Positions 56,201-64,000 of a DNA stretch of 64,000 bases are shown in pieces. The translations under genes were made by a program, and so were the position numbers. The DNA lies in contig CAYSTJ010000005.1 of NCBI GenBank assembly GCA_964434105.1, positions 43,480 through 107,479 of the forward strand, in the 5' to 3' direction. Numbering within the stretch: position 1 is the first letter of the stretch; each line of letters starts with the position of its first letter. The notes under the pieces are model-generated. The model was given only the letters and a program-made list of their open reading frames with translations, ran no database searches and was not told the origin of the DNA. Source of the stretch: CAYNST01 sp964434105. GTDB taxonomy: Bacteria > Pseudomonadota > Gammaproteobacteria > Pseudomonadales > Cellvibrionaceae.

Positions 56201-56311
56201 GGAACCATAGCAACAACCGGTTATTCGTGTCGCTCCCAGGTCAAACGCGAGGCGTTTGTGCGGATACCACACCCGTTGCAATTACTGCTTGCCCGCATGA
56301 ACCGGGGCTGA
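53258..56311 (+). CDS. ydiJ: YdiJ-type FAD-linked dehydrogenase with 4Fe-4S domain
   Basis: 1017 aa. N-terminal FAD-binding PCMH domain (LTPRGGGTGTNGQAL, then NRATIGGMVNTDASGQGSCRYG), an FAD-oxidase C-terminal domain (FGHVDAGVLHVRPM, GEHGKGVRSEYAPAFFG) and a ferredoxin-type segment (GCLSCKACAGQCPVKVDVP, about residue 665) with CCG-type cysteines near the end (VGCCGMSGTYG). YdiJ-family enzymes include D-2-hydroxyglutarate dehydrogenases. Membrane segments are absent. Its upstream region is an inserted mobile element, so promoter control may have changed. Confidence 0.9.
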   Translation: MIPRLDTVPQLERTSDQYLTALGERGFQGEIERGFSARMVMATDNSIYQWLPQGIVYPRDTSDLVRLAELSQNTAYRGVSLTPRGGGTGTNGQALNNGIIVDTSRHMNRILEINHNERWARVECGVVKDQLNAALKPFGLFFAPELSTSNRATIGGMVNTDASGQGSCRYGKTRDHVLELTTVLLDGSVLHSHALTAEELAAHREQQDRVGQIHRLVDGIYNEHKAVITQKFPRLNRCLTGYDLAHIRDERGRFNLNNILCGSEGTLGFITEVKLNLLPIPKHAALVIVRYSNFDSALRDAARLMEAQPSSIETVDSKVLGLAMNDIVWHQVARYFPDSGPVPTRGVNLVEYTAHSEEELKAGLGRLRAALRKGNPDCLGQTIASGQNEVNKLWGMRKKAVGLLGNAKGEARPVPFVEDTAVPPENLADFIHEFRQLLDSHKLDYGMFGHVDAGVLHVRPMLDMKDPQQARQVRNISDQVVALTQKYHGLLWGEHGKGVRSEYAPAFFGELYPQLQRIKAVFDPYNQLNPGKIATPAGDLKLLKIDEVPTRGDVDRTIPVSSWQGYSEAVYCNGNGACFNWDYSDAMCPSWKVTRDRVHSPKGRASLIREWLRQMNEAGADPVALLARPAGRLKFVMGWPGRALNTRKLKRGAYDFSQEVQEAMAGCLSCKACAGQCPVKVDVPTFRSRFLALYHTRYTRPLKDYLVGSLEYLLPVIAHAPRVYNGFMKAKPVRWVLSNGVGFEDAPLLPQTPLPKVLKKWQLDMATSATLEKLSDADKSRTVILVQDAFTSFYEPQLVADIMVFLKQLGFRPLLAPFKANGKPLHVHGFLHAFTRVARKHSVMLQELSQYGVPLIGLDPAMTITLRSEYRKVLDEPAWPNVLLVQEWLATRQDQLKAGKSLFKESHLFRLMPHCTESTNAPAAIKDWQTVFAALGQTLEIVPVGCCGMSGTYGHESRHRTNSTDLFNMSWRGPIRAIENQGTIATTGYSCRSQVKREAFVRIPHPLQLLLARMNRG

Positions 56312-56395
56312 CAGCCGCGGTTCATGCGGTGACGGTTGCGGAATCGTGCCCGCACCGGTAGCGCAACAGAATGATCGCTTCCCGCCGGCATTCAG

Positions 56396-57541
56396 CTACA
56401 GCGTGCGCACCGCTCGCTGTGCTTCTTCATGCATGCGCCCCATCAACACGATCAGCACCTGCCTGATCAGGGATCGGGTGATGGCTTTACCTTGATCAAT
56501 TACCCACCCAAGCGCCTGCATCATCTTCTGAATCAGTCGCTGTACCCAGAAGCTGCCGTCGACCAGCCGGTTTTTGCCCTGATCCAACAGCCAGGCCAGC
56601 TTGTCGGCCAGCGTCACCACGCCGATGGCGTGCCACTGCAATCGAAACGCCAGGCCGCCCAGTGTTTTCTTAAGTACAAAAATCAGGGCCGCATTGAGCC
56701 ATTGTCCAACACTTGTACTCAGCAATCCCGTCGGCCGGTCCGATCGCAGCCATTGCTCGATCACGTGTGTGAGCATCCAGGGCGGGCGTCCATTTTGTAG
56801 CTGACGCCAGGATTTACCGGCCACCGACTGTTGATACCGCTGCATATTATGCGCCGCCGCTGTCCAGATCCGGTCACTCGATGGAATATGATACCCATCG
56901 CCGCCAGCCGGCGGATGCACAAAAGGAAACAGCGGCACCATGGTTACCGGATCGGTCGCATGATAGACCCGGTGAATCGCATCCGCTGCCATTGCCCGGG
57001 TCAATCCTGTGGCAAAGCGCATTGTGCCGGGGCGTGGTGCACCAAATGTGTAAAGTGCCACCCGACGCCCGTAGCGCGCAGTCAACCAGTCGGCCACCAA
57101 CGTAGCAATTGCGCCACCCAGACTATGGCCAATGCAATGAATTCTGCCCCTCACTGGCAGACCCGCCAAAAAGCGCTCGATCGTGGGCTTCATACTGACG
57201 AAAATATGATTAAACCCCAAATGTACCGGTGTACCGCCGACGGATGACGCCAGCCCAAGCCGGGCATTACTCACCCAGTCCGCATAGCGGTTGGCCGACG
57301 TGGAGCCACGAAACACAATAAAAACATCCTCGGGATAGTGTTTGCCGCCACGGGCGCATACGCCGAAGGCATCCCGGGTGTTCACCAGCCGCGCGCCCAC
57401 TGTCGCGTTCAGGGTAACGCGATGATCCGTGACGCCGGAAAATTCGGGGCGCTGCAAAAACACGGATTCCTGCACGGGATTCTGCACCTGATAAACTTCT
57501 TTCGCCAATGCACTGCAAACCAGCGGAGATAATGTGGTCAT
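56396..57541 (-). CDS. Class 3 lipase without signal peptide
   Basis: 381 aa. Alpha/beta hydrolase of Lipase_3 type with a visible triad: Ser140 in CIGHSLGGA, Asp197 in YHATDPV and His218 in DGYHIPS; FIVFRGSTS is the oxyanion-side strand. There is no signal peptide or lipobox, though lipases of this type act on membranes. Residues 280-380 hold hydrophobic and amphipathic helices rich in Leu, Gln and Lys. The small DUF6795-like gene lies 59 bases upstream on the same strand, as in secreted effector modules. A housekeeping phospholipase or a type VI effector are alternatives. Confidence 0.85.
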   Translation of the reverse strand: MTTLSPLVCSALAKEVYQVQNPVQESVFLQRPEFSGVTDHRVTLNATVGARLVNTRDAFGVCARGGKHYPEDVFIVFRGSTSANRYADWVSNARLGLASSVGGTPVHLGFNHIFVSMKPTIERFLAGLPVRGRIHCIGHSLGGAIATLVADWLTARYGRRVALYTFGAPRPGTMRFATGLTRAMAADAIHRVYHATDPVTMVPLFPFVHPPAGGDGYHIPSSDRIWTAAAHNMQRYQQSVAGKSWRQLQNGRPPWMLTHVIEQWLRSDRPTGLLSTSVGQWLNAALIFVLKKTLGGLAFRLQWHAIGVVTLADKLAWLLDQGKNRLVDGSFWVQRLIQKMMQALGWVIDQGKAITRSLIRQVLIVLMGRMHEEAQRAVRTL

Positions 57542-57600
57542 TGTCGAGCTCCTTGCCCGGTTACGTCACTGAACGGCGGCGATTGTTCGCGCGCGCCCGG

Positions 57601-58023
57601 TTATATAATCCTCGTCCATTTACAGGAAGTACCCAGACCACCGGACGGGACCTCCACGCGCACCAGCGGATCAGTCAGCTCGCACCGAAACTGCACCGGT
57701 TTGCCGCCCAGTTCGCCGTATAGGCTACGGTCCAGCTTTCCCAGACTCCAGATGACAAAATTTCTGCCCGCGTATTCCACCTCGAGCTGCTGCGATACGA
57801 CCAGCTGGGTAAATGGAGACAGGGTCATGGTGGTCTGCAGCAGCCCCAAATAGAAATTGCCATTGCTCCCACTGTACACAATGTCTTTTTTACTGCGATC
57901 GTGTTGCCAGACGATATGCCGGGTGATCCGGGCCTCGGCAGCCGGACTTCCCTGATAGGTCAGGACGCCCCGCAAGGGGGAAAACAAAATAACCTCCTGT
58001 TGTGCGCCCGGGTAAACAGTCAT
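57601..58023 (-). CDS. DUF6795-like small protein next to the lipase
   Basis: 140 aa from ATG 58023, chosen for a strong SD (AAAGGAG, 5 bases away); the open frame runs 52 codons further up without family character. The segment ILFSPLRGVLTYQGSPAAEARITR and YSGSNGNFYLGLL resemble a transthyretin-like carboxypeptidase regulatory fold and the DUF6795 domain as I remember it. No signal peptide. Its place before a leaderless lipase suggests an adaptor or immunity partner. Family assignment is from memory of the pattern. Confidence 0.65.
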   Translation of the reverse strand: MTVYPGAQQEVILFSPLRGVLTYQGSPAAEARITRHIVWQHDRSKKDIVYSGSNGNFYLGLLQTTMTLSPFTQLVVSQQLEVEYAGRNFVIWSLGKLDRSLYGELGGKPVQFRCELTDPLVRVEVPSGGLGTSCKWTRII

Positions 58024-58658
58024 CGCTACTCCTTTAACCAATATTCCTTTGACAGATAGTCCTTGACGGACAGCCCCTGTGGACGAAGGATGTATCCAGT
58101 TTCTGGCCTTCGTCCAGCGGCATAGGCCCAATATGCTACGCACACCATTCCCCATGGAATGCGCGCACGATATGCACATCTGAATTCGAGTAACGGAGGC
58201 CGGCAGTATAGGAAGAGAACATCCCTGCTATGGAAAGGCGAACCCGTGATATCCATTCACTCGAGTGCTGGCCGCAGCGGATACCTTAAGCTGCGCTTGC
58301 GCCGGCGACGTTCATACTACGGATATTTTATTCGACGTCAAGGTCATCCGAACAATTGCGCGCCATAAAATCGCAAAATTATCGTAACTATTCAGCGCGT
58401 GTCATAACTGTTCAGATTGCGTCCAGATTTGTTCAGAGCAAGGCGAAAAATGTGAGTTTACTCGTGTCAATACGTCGCGCATCCTGCGCTTCGCCCTCCG
58501 GGCCGCCTGGGCAGGCGTTCAAACCTGTTCCCGACAGGTTTGTGACCATTTTTTAACGCAGCTTTATTTGTAGGTAAAGGGGCAAATCGGGGCGTGAGCT
58601 GAATAGTTACAAATTATCTTTTGATCGCCGAACCGATACAGACAGGCGGATCGCACAA
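58024..58658. other. Intergenic region of about 635 bp
   Basis: It lies between the DUF6795-like gene and the receiver gene, both on the minus strand. The left 360 bases would hold the promoter of the lipase pair; no gene is convincing. The right part is the mobile element copy C. Confidence 0.45.
58384..58610 (-). mobile_element. GTAACTATTCAG miniature element, copy C (227 bp) with 8-bp target duplication
   Basis: The ends GTAACTATTCAG (58384-58395) and CTGAATAGTTAC (58599-58610) are exact inverted repeats over 12 bp, and 8-bp direct repeats AAATTATC flank it at 58376-58383 and 58611-58618. Reversed relative to copies A and B. An inner end (ATAACTGTTCAG at 58404) lies within the left side. 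The inner core, including the AAACCTGT/ACAGGTTT hairpin, is the same as copy B. This is the best-preserved copy. Confidence 0.95.
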
Positions 58659-59024
58659 TCAGATCAGCCCAAACGCGTCCAGCGTAGTCTTTAGAATTTC
58701 GGGGTTGATGGGCTTCCTGATAAATTCGAGTGCGCCCAATTCAAGCACTCTCTGACGCGCAACAGGTTGAATATCAGCGGATATCACAATAACAACGCAT
58801 TTAAGGTTTTCGTCCCGAATTTTTTGCAGTACGGTAAACCCATCCATATCGGGCATGGTGAGGTCCAGAAAAACGATGTCGCCCTGGCCCGCGCGGATGG
58901 CGTCCAGTGCCTGATGACCGTTTCCGGCAAAAGATATTTGCACTGACCATTCCGACGGCAAAGACCGCGCCACCTGCTTCCGGGCCATTGCCGAATCGTC
59001 ACAAATCAATAAAGGTATCGCCAT
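58659..59024 (-). CDS. Single-domain response regulator (CheY-like receiver)
   Basis: 121 aa, a receiver domain only. Acidic pair D9-D10, phosphorylation site D54 in VFLDLTMPDMDG, S82 in VISADIQP and K104 in FIRKPIN are all in place. No output domain. No kinase gene is adjacent, so the partner is unknown; such regulators often work in chemotaxis- or phosphorelay-type chains. Confidence 0.92.
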   Translation of the reverse strand: MAIPLLICDDSAMARKQVARSLPSEWSVQISFAGNGHQALDAIRAGQGDIVFLDLTMPDMDGFTVLQKIRDENLKCVVIVISADIQPVARQRVLELGALEFIRKPINPEILKTTLDAFGLI

Positions 59025-59278
59025 ATGCGCTTGCTTGTCCCCAAGATTAGTGTTCCCGTTGCAAGAATGCGGTCCCTTCTCTAGCCGATTGTATCGAAAC
59101 CCTGCCGATCGCCCCGTTTGGGTGCGCCGGGAAATTCCGGCAAAACCGGCCGGCTCGGTACCAGCCCTCGATCTACGCGTCCACAGTTACCCTCCCGGTA
59201 AACAGCCAGCCGGACATAATGCAGTCACATAATGCCCCGCTTTTGACTACAGTATAGCCAGCATTCAATCAACCGGGA

Positions 59279-60610
59279 TTACGATAATTTCCGGAACGAA
59301 GAAGCCGACCGCTCGGGCTCGCCGGGTGGCGCGGAAGCGCGGTCGCGTTCCAGCTGCCCCTCGAAGAAATCTTCCATATTGACATTCAAGACACCCTGTA
59401 CGCCCTTGAGCATTTCCGAACGCATACGCAGGTAACCTTCAAACCACGGCTCCCGCGAAGGGTTGGCAATGGTCACGGTCAGATCACTCAACTGAAACCG
59501 GGTGACCATGGCCAGATCCCACAACGTGACGCTGCGCAAATCGCGACACAGAACATAATCGCCGGACGATGTGGCGCTAATCCACTTTGCTTTCATTAAC
59601 CGACCGCGCAGCCGTTGCCAGTGGACCACGCCCAGACCTCGGGCATAGCAGTCCGAATCGGAGACCCTTTCACCGTGTCGCGACCGCTCGCGAAACAGCG
59701 CCAGACACTTCATGGCCGCCGCCATATCCGTCGCCTTGCCTTCCGATATCAGATAGAACCGCTCCGCCAGGGTTCTCACCAGAATCGCTCCGGCCAGAAT
59801 AACCGTCCAGACCAGGTTCACCCATAACAAAAACAGCGGAACTGCGGCAAAGGCACCATAAATCAGCTGAAAATTGGAGTTCGCCATGACCAGACCAAAC
59901 AGATACTTTAGCAGCTCGAACAGACAGGCAGTGGTGATACCGCCAATCAAACCATATTTGGCCGGCACACGGCAATTGGGGACGGCGATGAACAAAAGCG
60001 TAAAAGCGGCCGAGGTCGTCAGCAAAGGCAGCAAACCGAACAACGCGGTGCCCAGCCCCAGGGCGTCGTGATCGGCTACCGTGATTCTTAGCGAAAACAG
60101 ATAGGTACTGACCGCAAGGCCCGCGCCCAACAATAATGGGCCGATACTCAACACAGCCCAGTAAAGCAGAAAGCTCGAAAGGCCCCGCCGGGGCCTGGCC
60201 ACACCCCAGATATCATTGAATGTTTTCTCGATATTGGTAAGCATCAAATAGGCTGTAACCAACAGTATGACCACACCGACTCCAGTCAGGGTTCGGGCCT
60301 GCCTGGAAAATCCGGCCAGGTAATCCTGCACAGATTGACCGGCTTCCGGTACGAAATTGGTGAAAATCAAATCCTGCAGGCGATCCGCCACGCCATCGAA
60401 CGCCGGAATCACGGAAAACATGGAATACATGACGGTCAGCAGCGGCACAATGGCGAATAGCGTCATATAGGTCAGCGCCGCTGCGCTTTTCTGACAACCA
60501 TGATCAAGAAAGTCGGCCACCAGGTTGATGATGAAGCGTTTACTGATCATCAGCCAGGCATATATCCTGGGCCATCGTTGCTGAAGATCCGGAAATCCTG
60601 TAGTTTTCAT
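59279..60610 (-). CDS. YihY family inner-membrane protein
   Basis: 443 aa, longer than the roughly 290-aa E. coli YihY because of a C-terminal cytoplasmic extension (about 290-443). Six hydrophobic helices in the first 280 residues; the family pattern is ALTYMTLFAIVPLLTVMYSMF, then NIEKTFNDIWGVARPRRG, AVPLFLLWVNLVWTVILAGA. It was once called RNase BN, but RNase BN activity belongs to another protein; true function unknown. The tail contains a winged-helix-like segment (GVVHWQRLRGRLMKA). Confidence 0.88.
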   Translation of the reverse strand: MKTTGFPDLQQRWPRIYAWLMISKRFIINLVADFLDHGCQKSAAALTYMTLFAIVPLLTVMYSMFSVIPAFDGVADRLQDLIFTNFVPEAGQSVQDYLAGFSRQARTLTGVGVVILLVTAYLMLTNIEKTFNDIWGVARPRRGLSSFLLYWAVLSIGPLLLGAGLAVSTYLFSLRITVADHDALGLGTALFGLLPLLTTSAAFTLLFIAVPNCRVPAKYGLIGGITTACLFELLKYLFGLVMANSNFQLIYGAFAAVPLFLLWVNLVWTVILAGAILVRTLAERFYLISEGKATDMAAAMKCLALFRERSRHGERVSDSDCYARGLGVVHWQRLRGRLMKAKWISATSSGDYVLCRDLRSVTLWDLAMVTRFQLSDLTVTIANPSREPWFEGYLRMRSEMLKGVQGVLNVNMEDFFEGQLERDRASAPPGEPERSASSFRKLS

Positions 60611-60732
60611 GCCGCAAACCCTTCATACTTTGCACGGATTTTATTTTAGGCCACAATGGCATGCGCCGATGCGATCGCCAGCGTCAATCAGAATCGCAAT
60701 TCAGTCAATCATCCTCTGGTATATCAACAACA

Positions 60733-61089
60733 ATGCGTGACCCAATAACTATCTATCATAATCCTCGCTGCTCCAAATCCAGGGAGGCCCTGGCCCTTCT
60801 CCAGGCCCGGGGCGTTACACCGGAGATAGTCCTGTATCTGGAAACCCCACCCAACGCGACCCGGTTGCGGCGCCTGTTAAAGGCACTGAACCTAAAGGCC
60901 CGGGATCTGATTCGGGTAAAAGACGATGCGTATAAAACGTTAAATCCCGAAGGCCACCCACTGAACGAGAAAGACGCCATCAATGCCATGATAGAGCACC
61001 CGCGGCTGATCGAGCGGCCTATTGTTGTACGTGGCGACCGGGCCATTATTGGTCGTCCTCCCGAGCGCGTTCTGGAATTGCTGCAATGA
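60733..61089 (+). CDS. arsC: Arsenate reductase (glutaredoxin type)
   Basis: 118 aa from ATG 60733, where the family starts. The active-site motif HNPRCSKSREAL has Cys13. The substrate arginines are in the IERPIVVRGDRAIIGRPPE block. It reduces arsenate to arsenite with glutathione and glutaredoxin. No ars efflux genes are near; instead it overlaps wrbA by four bases (ATGA), so the three following genes look like one operon. Confidence 0.93.
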   Translation: MRDPITIYHNPRCSKSREALALLQARGVTPEIVLYLETPPNATRLRRLLKALNLKARDLIRVKDDAYKTLNPEGHPLNEKDAINAMIEHPRLIERPIVVRGDRAIIGRPPERVLELLQ

Positions 61090-61688
61090 GCGTTCCCTAT
61101 TTGCTGATATTGTATTACAGCGCCCATGGTAATACCCGCGAGATGGCTCACCTGATTGCACGTGGTGCGAGCAGTGTGGCAGGTCTCGAAACCCGAATCC
61201 GCACCGTACCGCGGGTTTCAACAATCTGCGAGGCGACCGCAGCCAGCATTCCGGCTGAGGGCGATACCTATTGCACCGCGGACGATCTGCGGTATTGCGC
61301 GGGGCTGGCGCTGGGCAGTCCCACGCGCTTCGGCAATATGGCGGCACCCATGAAATACTTCTGGGACAGTACGGCAGACATCTGGGTAAGTGGTGAACTG
61401 ATTAATAAACCCGCCTGTGTATTTACCGCCACAGCGTCGACCCATGGGGGCCAGGAATCAACCCTGCTCACCATGATGCTGCCGCTAATCCATCATGGCA
61501 TGATGATACTGGGGCTACCCTATAGCGAACCGCACCTGCACACGACAACCACGGGAGGTACGCCTTACGGCGCGTCCCATACAGCGGGCGCGGACAATGC
61601 CAATCCCATCAGCGTCGCCGAGCGCGCACTTTGTCTGGCGCAGGGGCAGCGACTGGCCAGCATTGCCTCACGGTTACGGCAAAATTGA
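61086..61688 (+). CDS. wrbA: NAD(P)H:quinone oxidoreductase WrbA
   Basis: 200 aa flavodoxin-like protein. The FMN phosphate loop is YYSAHGNTREMAHLI; GSPTRFGNMAAPMKYFWD and STHGGQESTLLTMM are the WrbA signatures. It reduces quinones by two electrons, avoiding radicals. It starts inside the arsC stop and is followed at once by the DUF2069 gene. Confidence 0.94.
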   Translation: MSVPYLLILYYSAHGNTREMAHLIARGASSVAGLETRIRTVPRVSTICEATAASIPAEGDTYCTADDLRYCAGLALGSPTRFGNMAAPMKYFWDSTADIWVSGELINKPACVFTATASTHGGQESTLLTMMLPLIHHGMMILGLPYSEPHLHTTTTGGTPYGASHTAGADNANPISVAERALCLAQGQRLASIASRLRQN

Positions 61689-61689
61689 T

Positions 61690-62076
61690 ATGAACCCATC
61701 GCACCCCGCCCGCCTGAAAACCGCCCGCGTGACGACACACCTGCTGTTTGCGCTTCTGATCGCCAGTTTCTGCACATGGCAGATCAGCCGGCCTGGCGGC
61801 CCGGTCTATCTGTTCTGGTTTGTGCAATTATTTCCGCTGCTGATTCTGCTGCCCGGCATGCTTAAAGGATACGCCAAAACCTATATCTGGCTTTGCTTTG
61901 TGCTGTTGGCATATTTTATTAAAGGGGTGGACGGCATTATTTCTCCCGCTCGGGCCTGGATTGACTACGTTGTTCTGGCCGGCAGCATTTTGATGTTCAG
62001 CAGCGCGATGATGACAAGTCGCTGGCTTTTTCAGTTTCAGCAATCTGCTGCCGTGCGGCGGCATACCACAGGGTAA
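61690..62076 (+). CDS. DUF2069 small inner-membrane protein
   Basis: 128 aa from ATG 61690, one base after the wrbA stop; a longer frame would lie within wrbA. About four hydrophobic helices and the family block FWFVQLFPLLILLPGMLKG, then YFIKGVDGI. Function unknown; the arsC-wrbA-DUF2069 order is common in Gammaproteobacteria. Confidence 0.88.
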   Translation: MNPSHPARLKTARVTTHLLFALLIASFCTWQISRPGGPVYLFWFVQLFPLLILLPGMLKGYAKTYIWLCFVLLAYFIKGVDGIISPARAWIDYVVLAGSILMFSSAMMTSRWLFQFQQSAAVRRHTTG

Positions 62077-62079
62077 TTC

Positions 62080-63945
62080 ATGTCGGAATCCAGAGCAAAA
62101 TACAAACCTTTACCGCTGCGCATACTCGGAGGAATCGGGGGCACAGTCACCTGGCTACGGACGTTTTTCTTCAATGTCCTGTTTTTGATACTGCTCCTGA
62201 TCATTATCGTGGCGACTCTGTCCCCAAAAGACAAACCCCTGCCGGGCAGTGCACCTTTACTGCTTTCGCCTGAAGGGCTGCTGGTCGACCAGTACAGCTA
62301 TATCGCTCCGACGGATATTCTACTCAACCCCCGGTCCAGCGTCCGACAGGAAACGCTGGTGATGGAATTGATCGAAACCATACATGCCGCCGCCGATGAT
62401 CCGCGTATCACCGGCCTGCTTTTACACCTGGATCGACTGGGTGGTGGTGGCATAAGCAAGATGCAGGAAGTCGGCAATGCCATCAACCGTTTTAAAAAAT
62501 CCGGCAAGCCAGTCATTGCCTTTGCCGACAGCTACAGCCAGCAGCAATATTTCCTCGCCTCTTTTGCGGATCAGATTTATCTGCATGAAATGGGCAATAT
62601 CCAGCTGACCGGATTTGGTGTTTATCAAAGCTACCTGAAAGAGGCAATGGATAAAATCGCCATTGACTTCCATGTGTTCCGCGTAGGCACCTATAAGGAT
62701 TTCGTAGAGCCGTTTACCCAGACGGGCATGTCCGATGCGTCGCGCGAACACCATATTCGCTGGCTGGAGGAACTGTGGCAGACCTACACCCTGCAGATCG
62801 AGCGGCAACGGGGCATGGAACCGGACACGCTGAACGAATTTATAAACGACATGCCGGCGCAGCTGGCTGCGGTGGATGGCAACTTTGCCGAGTATGCCGT
62901 CGAAAACCAGCTGGTGGACGCCGCCATGTCGCGCACGGCACGCAACGCGACATTTATCGAGCAGTTTGGCAACGCTGAATTCAACCGCGACACGGTATTT
63001 AATTATATCGATGCCTCTGAATACTACAGGCGCGTGGTGAAAAAGCAGCCGTCCGCGCGCGGGAATGTCGGGATCATCGTCGCCGCCGGGACCATACTCG
63101 ACGGCAGTCAGCCGGAAGGTAACATTGGCGGCGATTCCATGGCGCAATTGATCCGGAAAGCCCGCAAGGACACAAGTATCAAGGCGCTGGTCGTGCGTGT
63201 TGACAGTGGCGGCGGCAGCGCCTTCGCGTCGGAGGTTATTCGCAATGAATTGCAGGCGACACGGGACGCGGGAATGCCGGTTGTTATTTCCATGGGCAGC
63301 GTCGCAGCATCGGGTGGCTACTGGCTGGCCATGGCTGCCGATGAAGTCTGGGCAACACCGACAACGATCACCGGCTCCATCGGTGTTTTTGGCATTCTAC
63401 CGACGTTGGACAAAGCACTGGCCAAACTCGGGATTCATTCAGACGGCGTCGGCACCACGGAATTCGCGGATGCCATGCGCCTGGATCGGCCACTTTCACC
63501 TAAAATGGGCGAGGTCATTCAGCAGAGCGTTGAAATGATATACCAGCGGTTTCTGACGATTGTGGCCGAAAGCCGTGGCGCCACCGCCGATGATATCAAC
63601 AAGGTTGCTGAAGGTCGTGTCTGGACAGGTGCCAAGGCCAAAGAACTGGGCCTCGTTGATCACCTCGGGTACCTGGAAGATGCTGTTCAGGCGGCGGCCG
63701 AAAAAGCCGGACTGGCGCGTGTAAAAATAAAAATGATAGAGCGGGATCTGACGCCCCACGAGATGTTGATGCGGGAGCTTATGAATAACGCTGCTGCTTC
63801 CACGTTACTGGCGCGTGGCGCGAACCATTTGCGGCCGGAGTTGTTCACCCTGCTTAAGGACATCTGGCAAAAGCAGGAACCCCTGTTCAGTGGCGACACG
63901 CGTAACGACGTATTCGCCATCTGTCTGTATTGCACGGCGCCCTAG
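62080..63945 (+). CDS. sppA: Signal peptide peptidase SppA (67 kDa type)
   Basis: 621 aa with an N-terminal membrane anchor (FFNVLFLILLLIIIVATL) and two similar S49 domains. The catalytic Lys is in LGGGGISKMQEVGNAI in the N-terminal domain and the Ser in ISMGSVAASGGYWLAMAADE in the C-terminal domain, as in E. coli SppA, where residues from both halves form the site. It degrades cleaved signal peptides in the inner membrane. It starts three bases after the DUF2069 stop. Confidence 0.95.
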   Translation: MSESRAKYKPLPLRILGGIGGTVTWLRTFFFNVLFLILLLIIIVATLSPKDKPLPGSAPLLLSPEGLLVDQYSYIAPTDILLNPRSSVRQETLVMELIETIHAAADDPRITGLLLHLDRLGGGGISKMQEVGNAINRFKKSGKPVIAFADSYSQQQYFLASFADQIYLHEMGNIQLTGFGVYQSYLKEAMDKIAIDFHVFRVGTYKDFVEPFTQTGMSDASREHHIRWLEELWQTYTLQIERQRGMEPDTLNEFINDMPAQLAAVDGNFAEYAVENQLVDAAMSRTARNATFIEQFGNAEFNRDTVFNYIDASEYYRRVVKKQPSARGNVGIIVAAGTILDGSQPEGNIGGDSMAQLIRKARKDTSIKALVVRVDSGGGSAFASEVIRNELQATRDAGMPVVISMGSVAASGGYWLAMAADEVWATPTTITGSIGVFGILPTLDKALAKLGIHSDGVGTTEFADAMRLDRPLSPKMGEVIQQSVEMIYQRFLTIVAESRGATADDINKVAEGRVWTGAKAKELGLVDHLGYLEDAVQAAAEKAGLARVKIKMIERDLTPHEMLMRELMNNAAASTLLARGANHLRPELFTLLKDIWQKQEPLFSGDTRNDVFAICLYCTAP

Positions 63946-64000
63946 TTCGGGCCTGATCAGTAAATAAGCGAGTAAAGCTTCCGCTGGTACTCGGCCGCCA

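Noticed and set aside
58026..58256. 76-codon open frame upstream of the DUF6795-like gene
   Set aside because: Overlaps the preferred start region in another frame and has no protein character.

Overview
The window is chromosomal DNA from a Gammaproteobacterium. The evidence is the gene content and order: rnfD-rnfG-rnfE, tilS-pyrG-kdsA-eno-ftsB-ispD-ispF, yffB-type arsC / dapD / dapE, moaC-moaD-moaE, arsC-wrbA-DUF2069-sppA, plus greB, rapA, pdxB, epmC, tusA and yheU. An outer-membrane GH6 cellulase-like lipoprotein with a long Pro-Thr linker and an alginate-export-type porin suggest a polysaccharide-using, probably aquatic relative of the Cellvibrio/Pseudomonas side of the class. The genus cannot be fixed from the sequence. 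No rRNA, tRNA, CRISPR array, prophage or complete insertion sequence was seen.

Layout. 0-1.6 kb: 3' end of an Rnf electron-transport operon, closed by a strong terminator. 1.9-6.1 kb: an RND efflux adaptor and pump without an outer-membrane channel gene. 6.2-11.6 kb: a TfoX-N protein, rapA (minus strand), a small unknown gene, an outer-membrane barrel and a His-rich Spy/CpxP-like periplasmic protein preceded by a 19-bp tandem repeat. 11.8-20.6 kb: malic enzyme, a methyltransferase, pdxB, epmC, tusA, yheU, a GcvR-like ACT protein, a DUF2214 membrane protein, an HPF-like ribosome factor and two unknown genes. 20.8-26 kb: MATE transporter, purC, pdxH-quinone oxidoreductase pair, mobA. 26-36.2 kb: the most accessory part, with a beta-trefoil lectin, porin, 7TMR-DISM histidine kinase, sterol-desaturase-like hydroxylase, aroA, TolB-like lipoprotein and GH6 lipoprotein. 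36.7-44.2 kb: the ispF-ispD-ftsB-eno-kdsA-pyrG-tilS block, all on the minus strand. 44.3-52.9 kb: S9 peptidase, greB, murJ, the dap genes and the moa genes. 53-58 kb: a YdiJ-type flavo-iron-sulfur dehydrogenase, and a leaderless class 3 lipase with a DUF6795-like partner. 58.6-64 kb: orphan receiver protein, YihY family protein, arsC, wrbA, DUF2069, sppA.

How genes work together. dapD and dapE are consecutive steps of lysine/peptidoglycan precursor synthesis. moaC, moaD, moaE and the distant mobA belong to molybdenum cofactor synthesis. ispD and ispF serve the MEP isoprenoid route. kdsA, murJ and ftsB serve the envelope and division. pdxB and pdxH serve pyridoxal phosphate synthesis.

The main discovery is a family of small non-autonomous mobile elements of about 215-227 bp. 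Two copies have perfect 8-bp target duplications, all have GTAACTATTCAG-type terminal inverted repeats, and one copy is an 88-bp deletion derivative. They lie in four intergenic gaps, two of them within about 25-40 bp of a start codon. Their ends and target-site length resemble IS66-family biology. The second item of interest is the cytoplasmic-type lipase and its small partner, which could be a secreted effector module.
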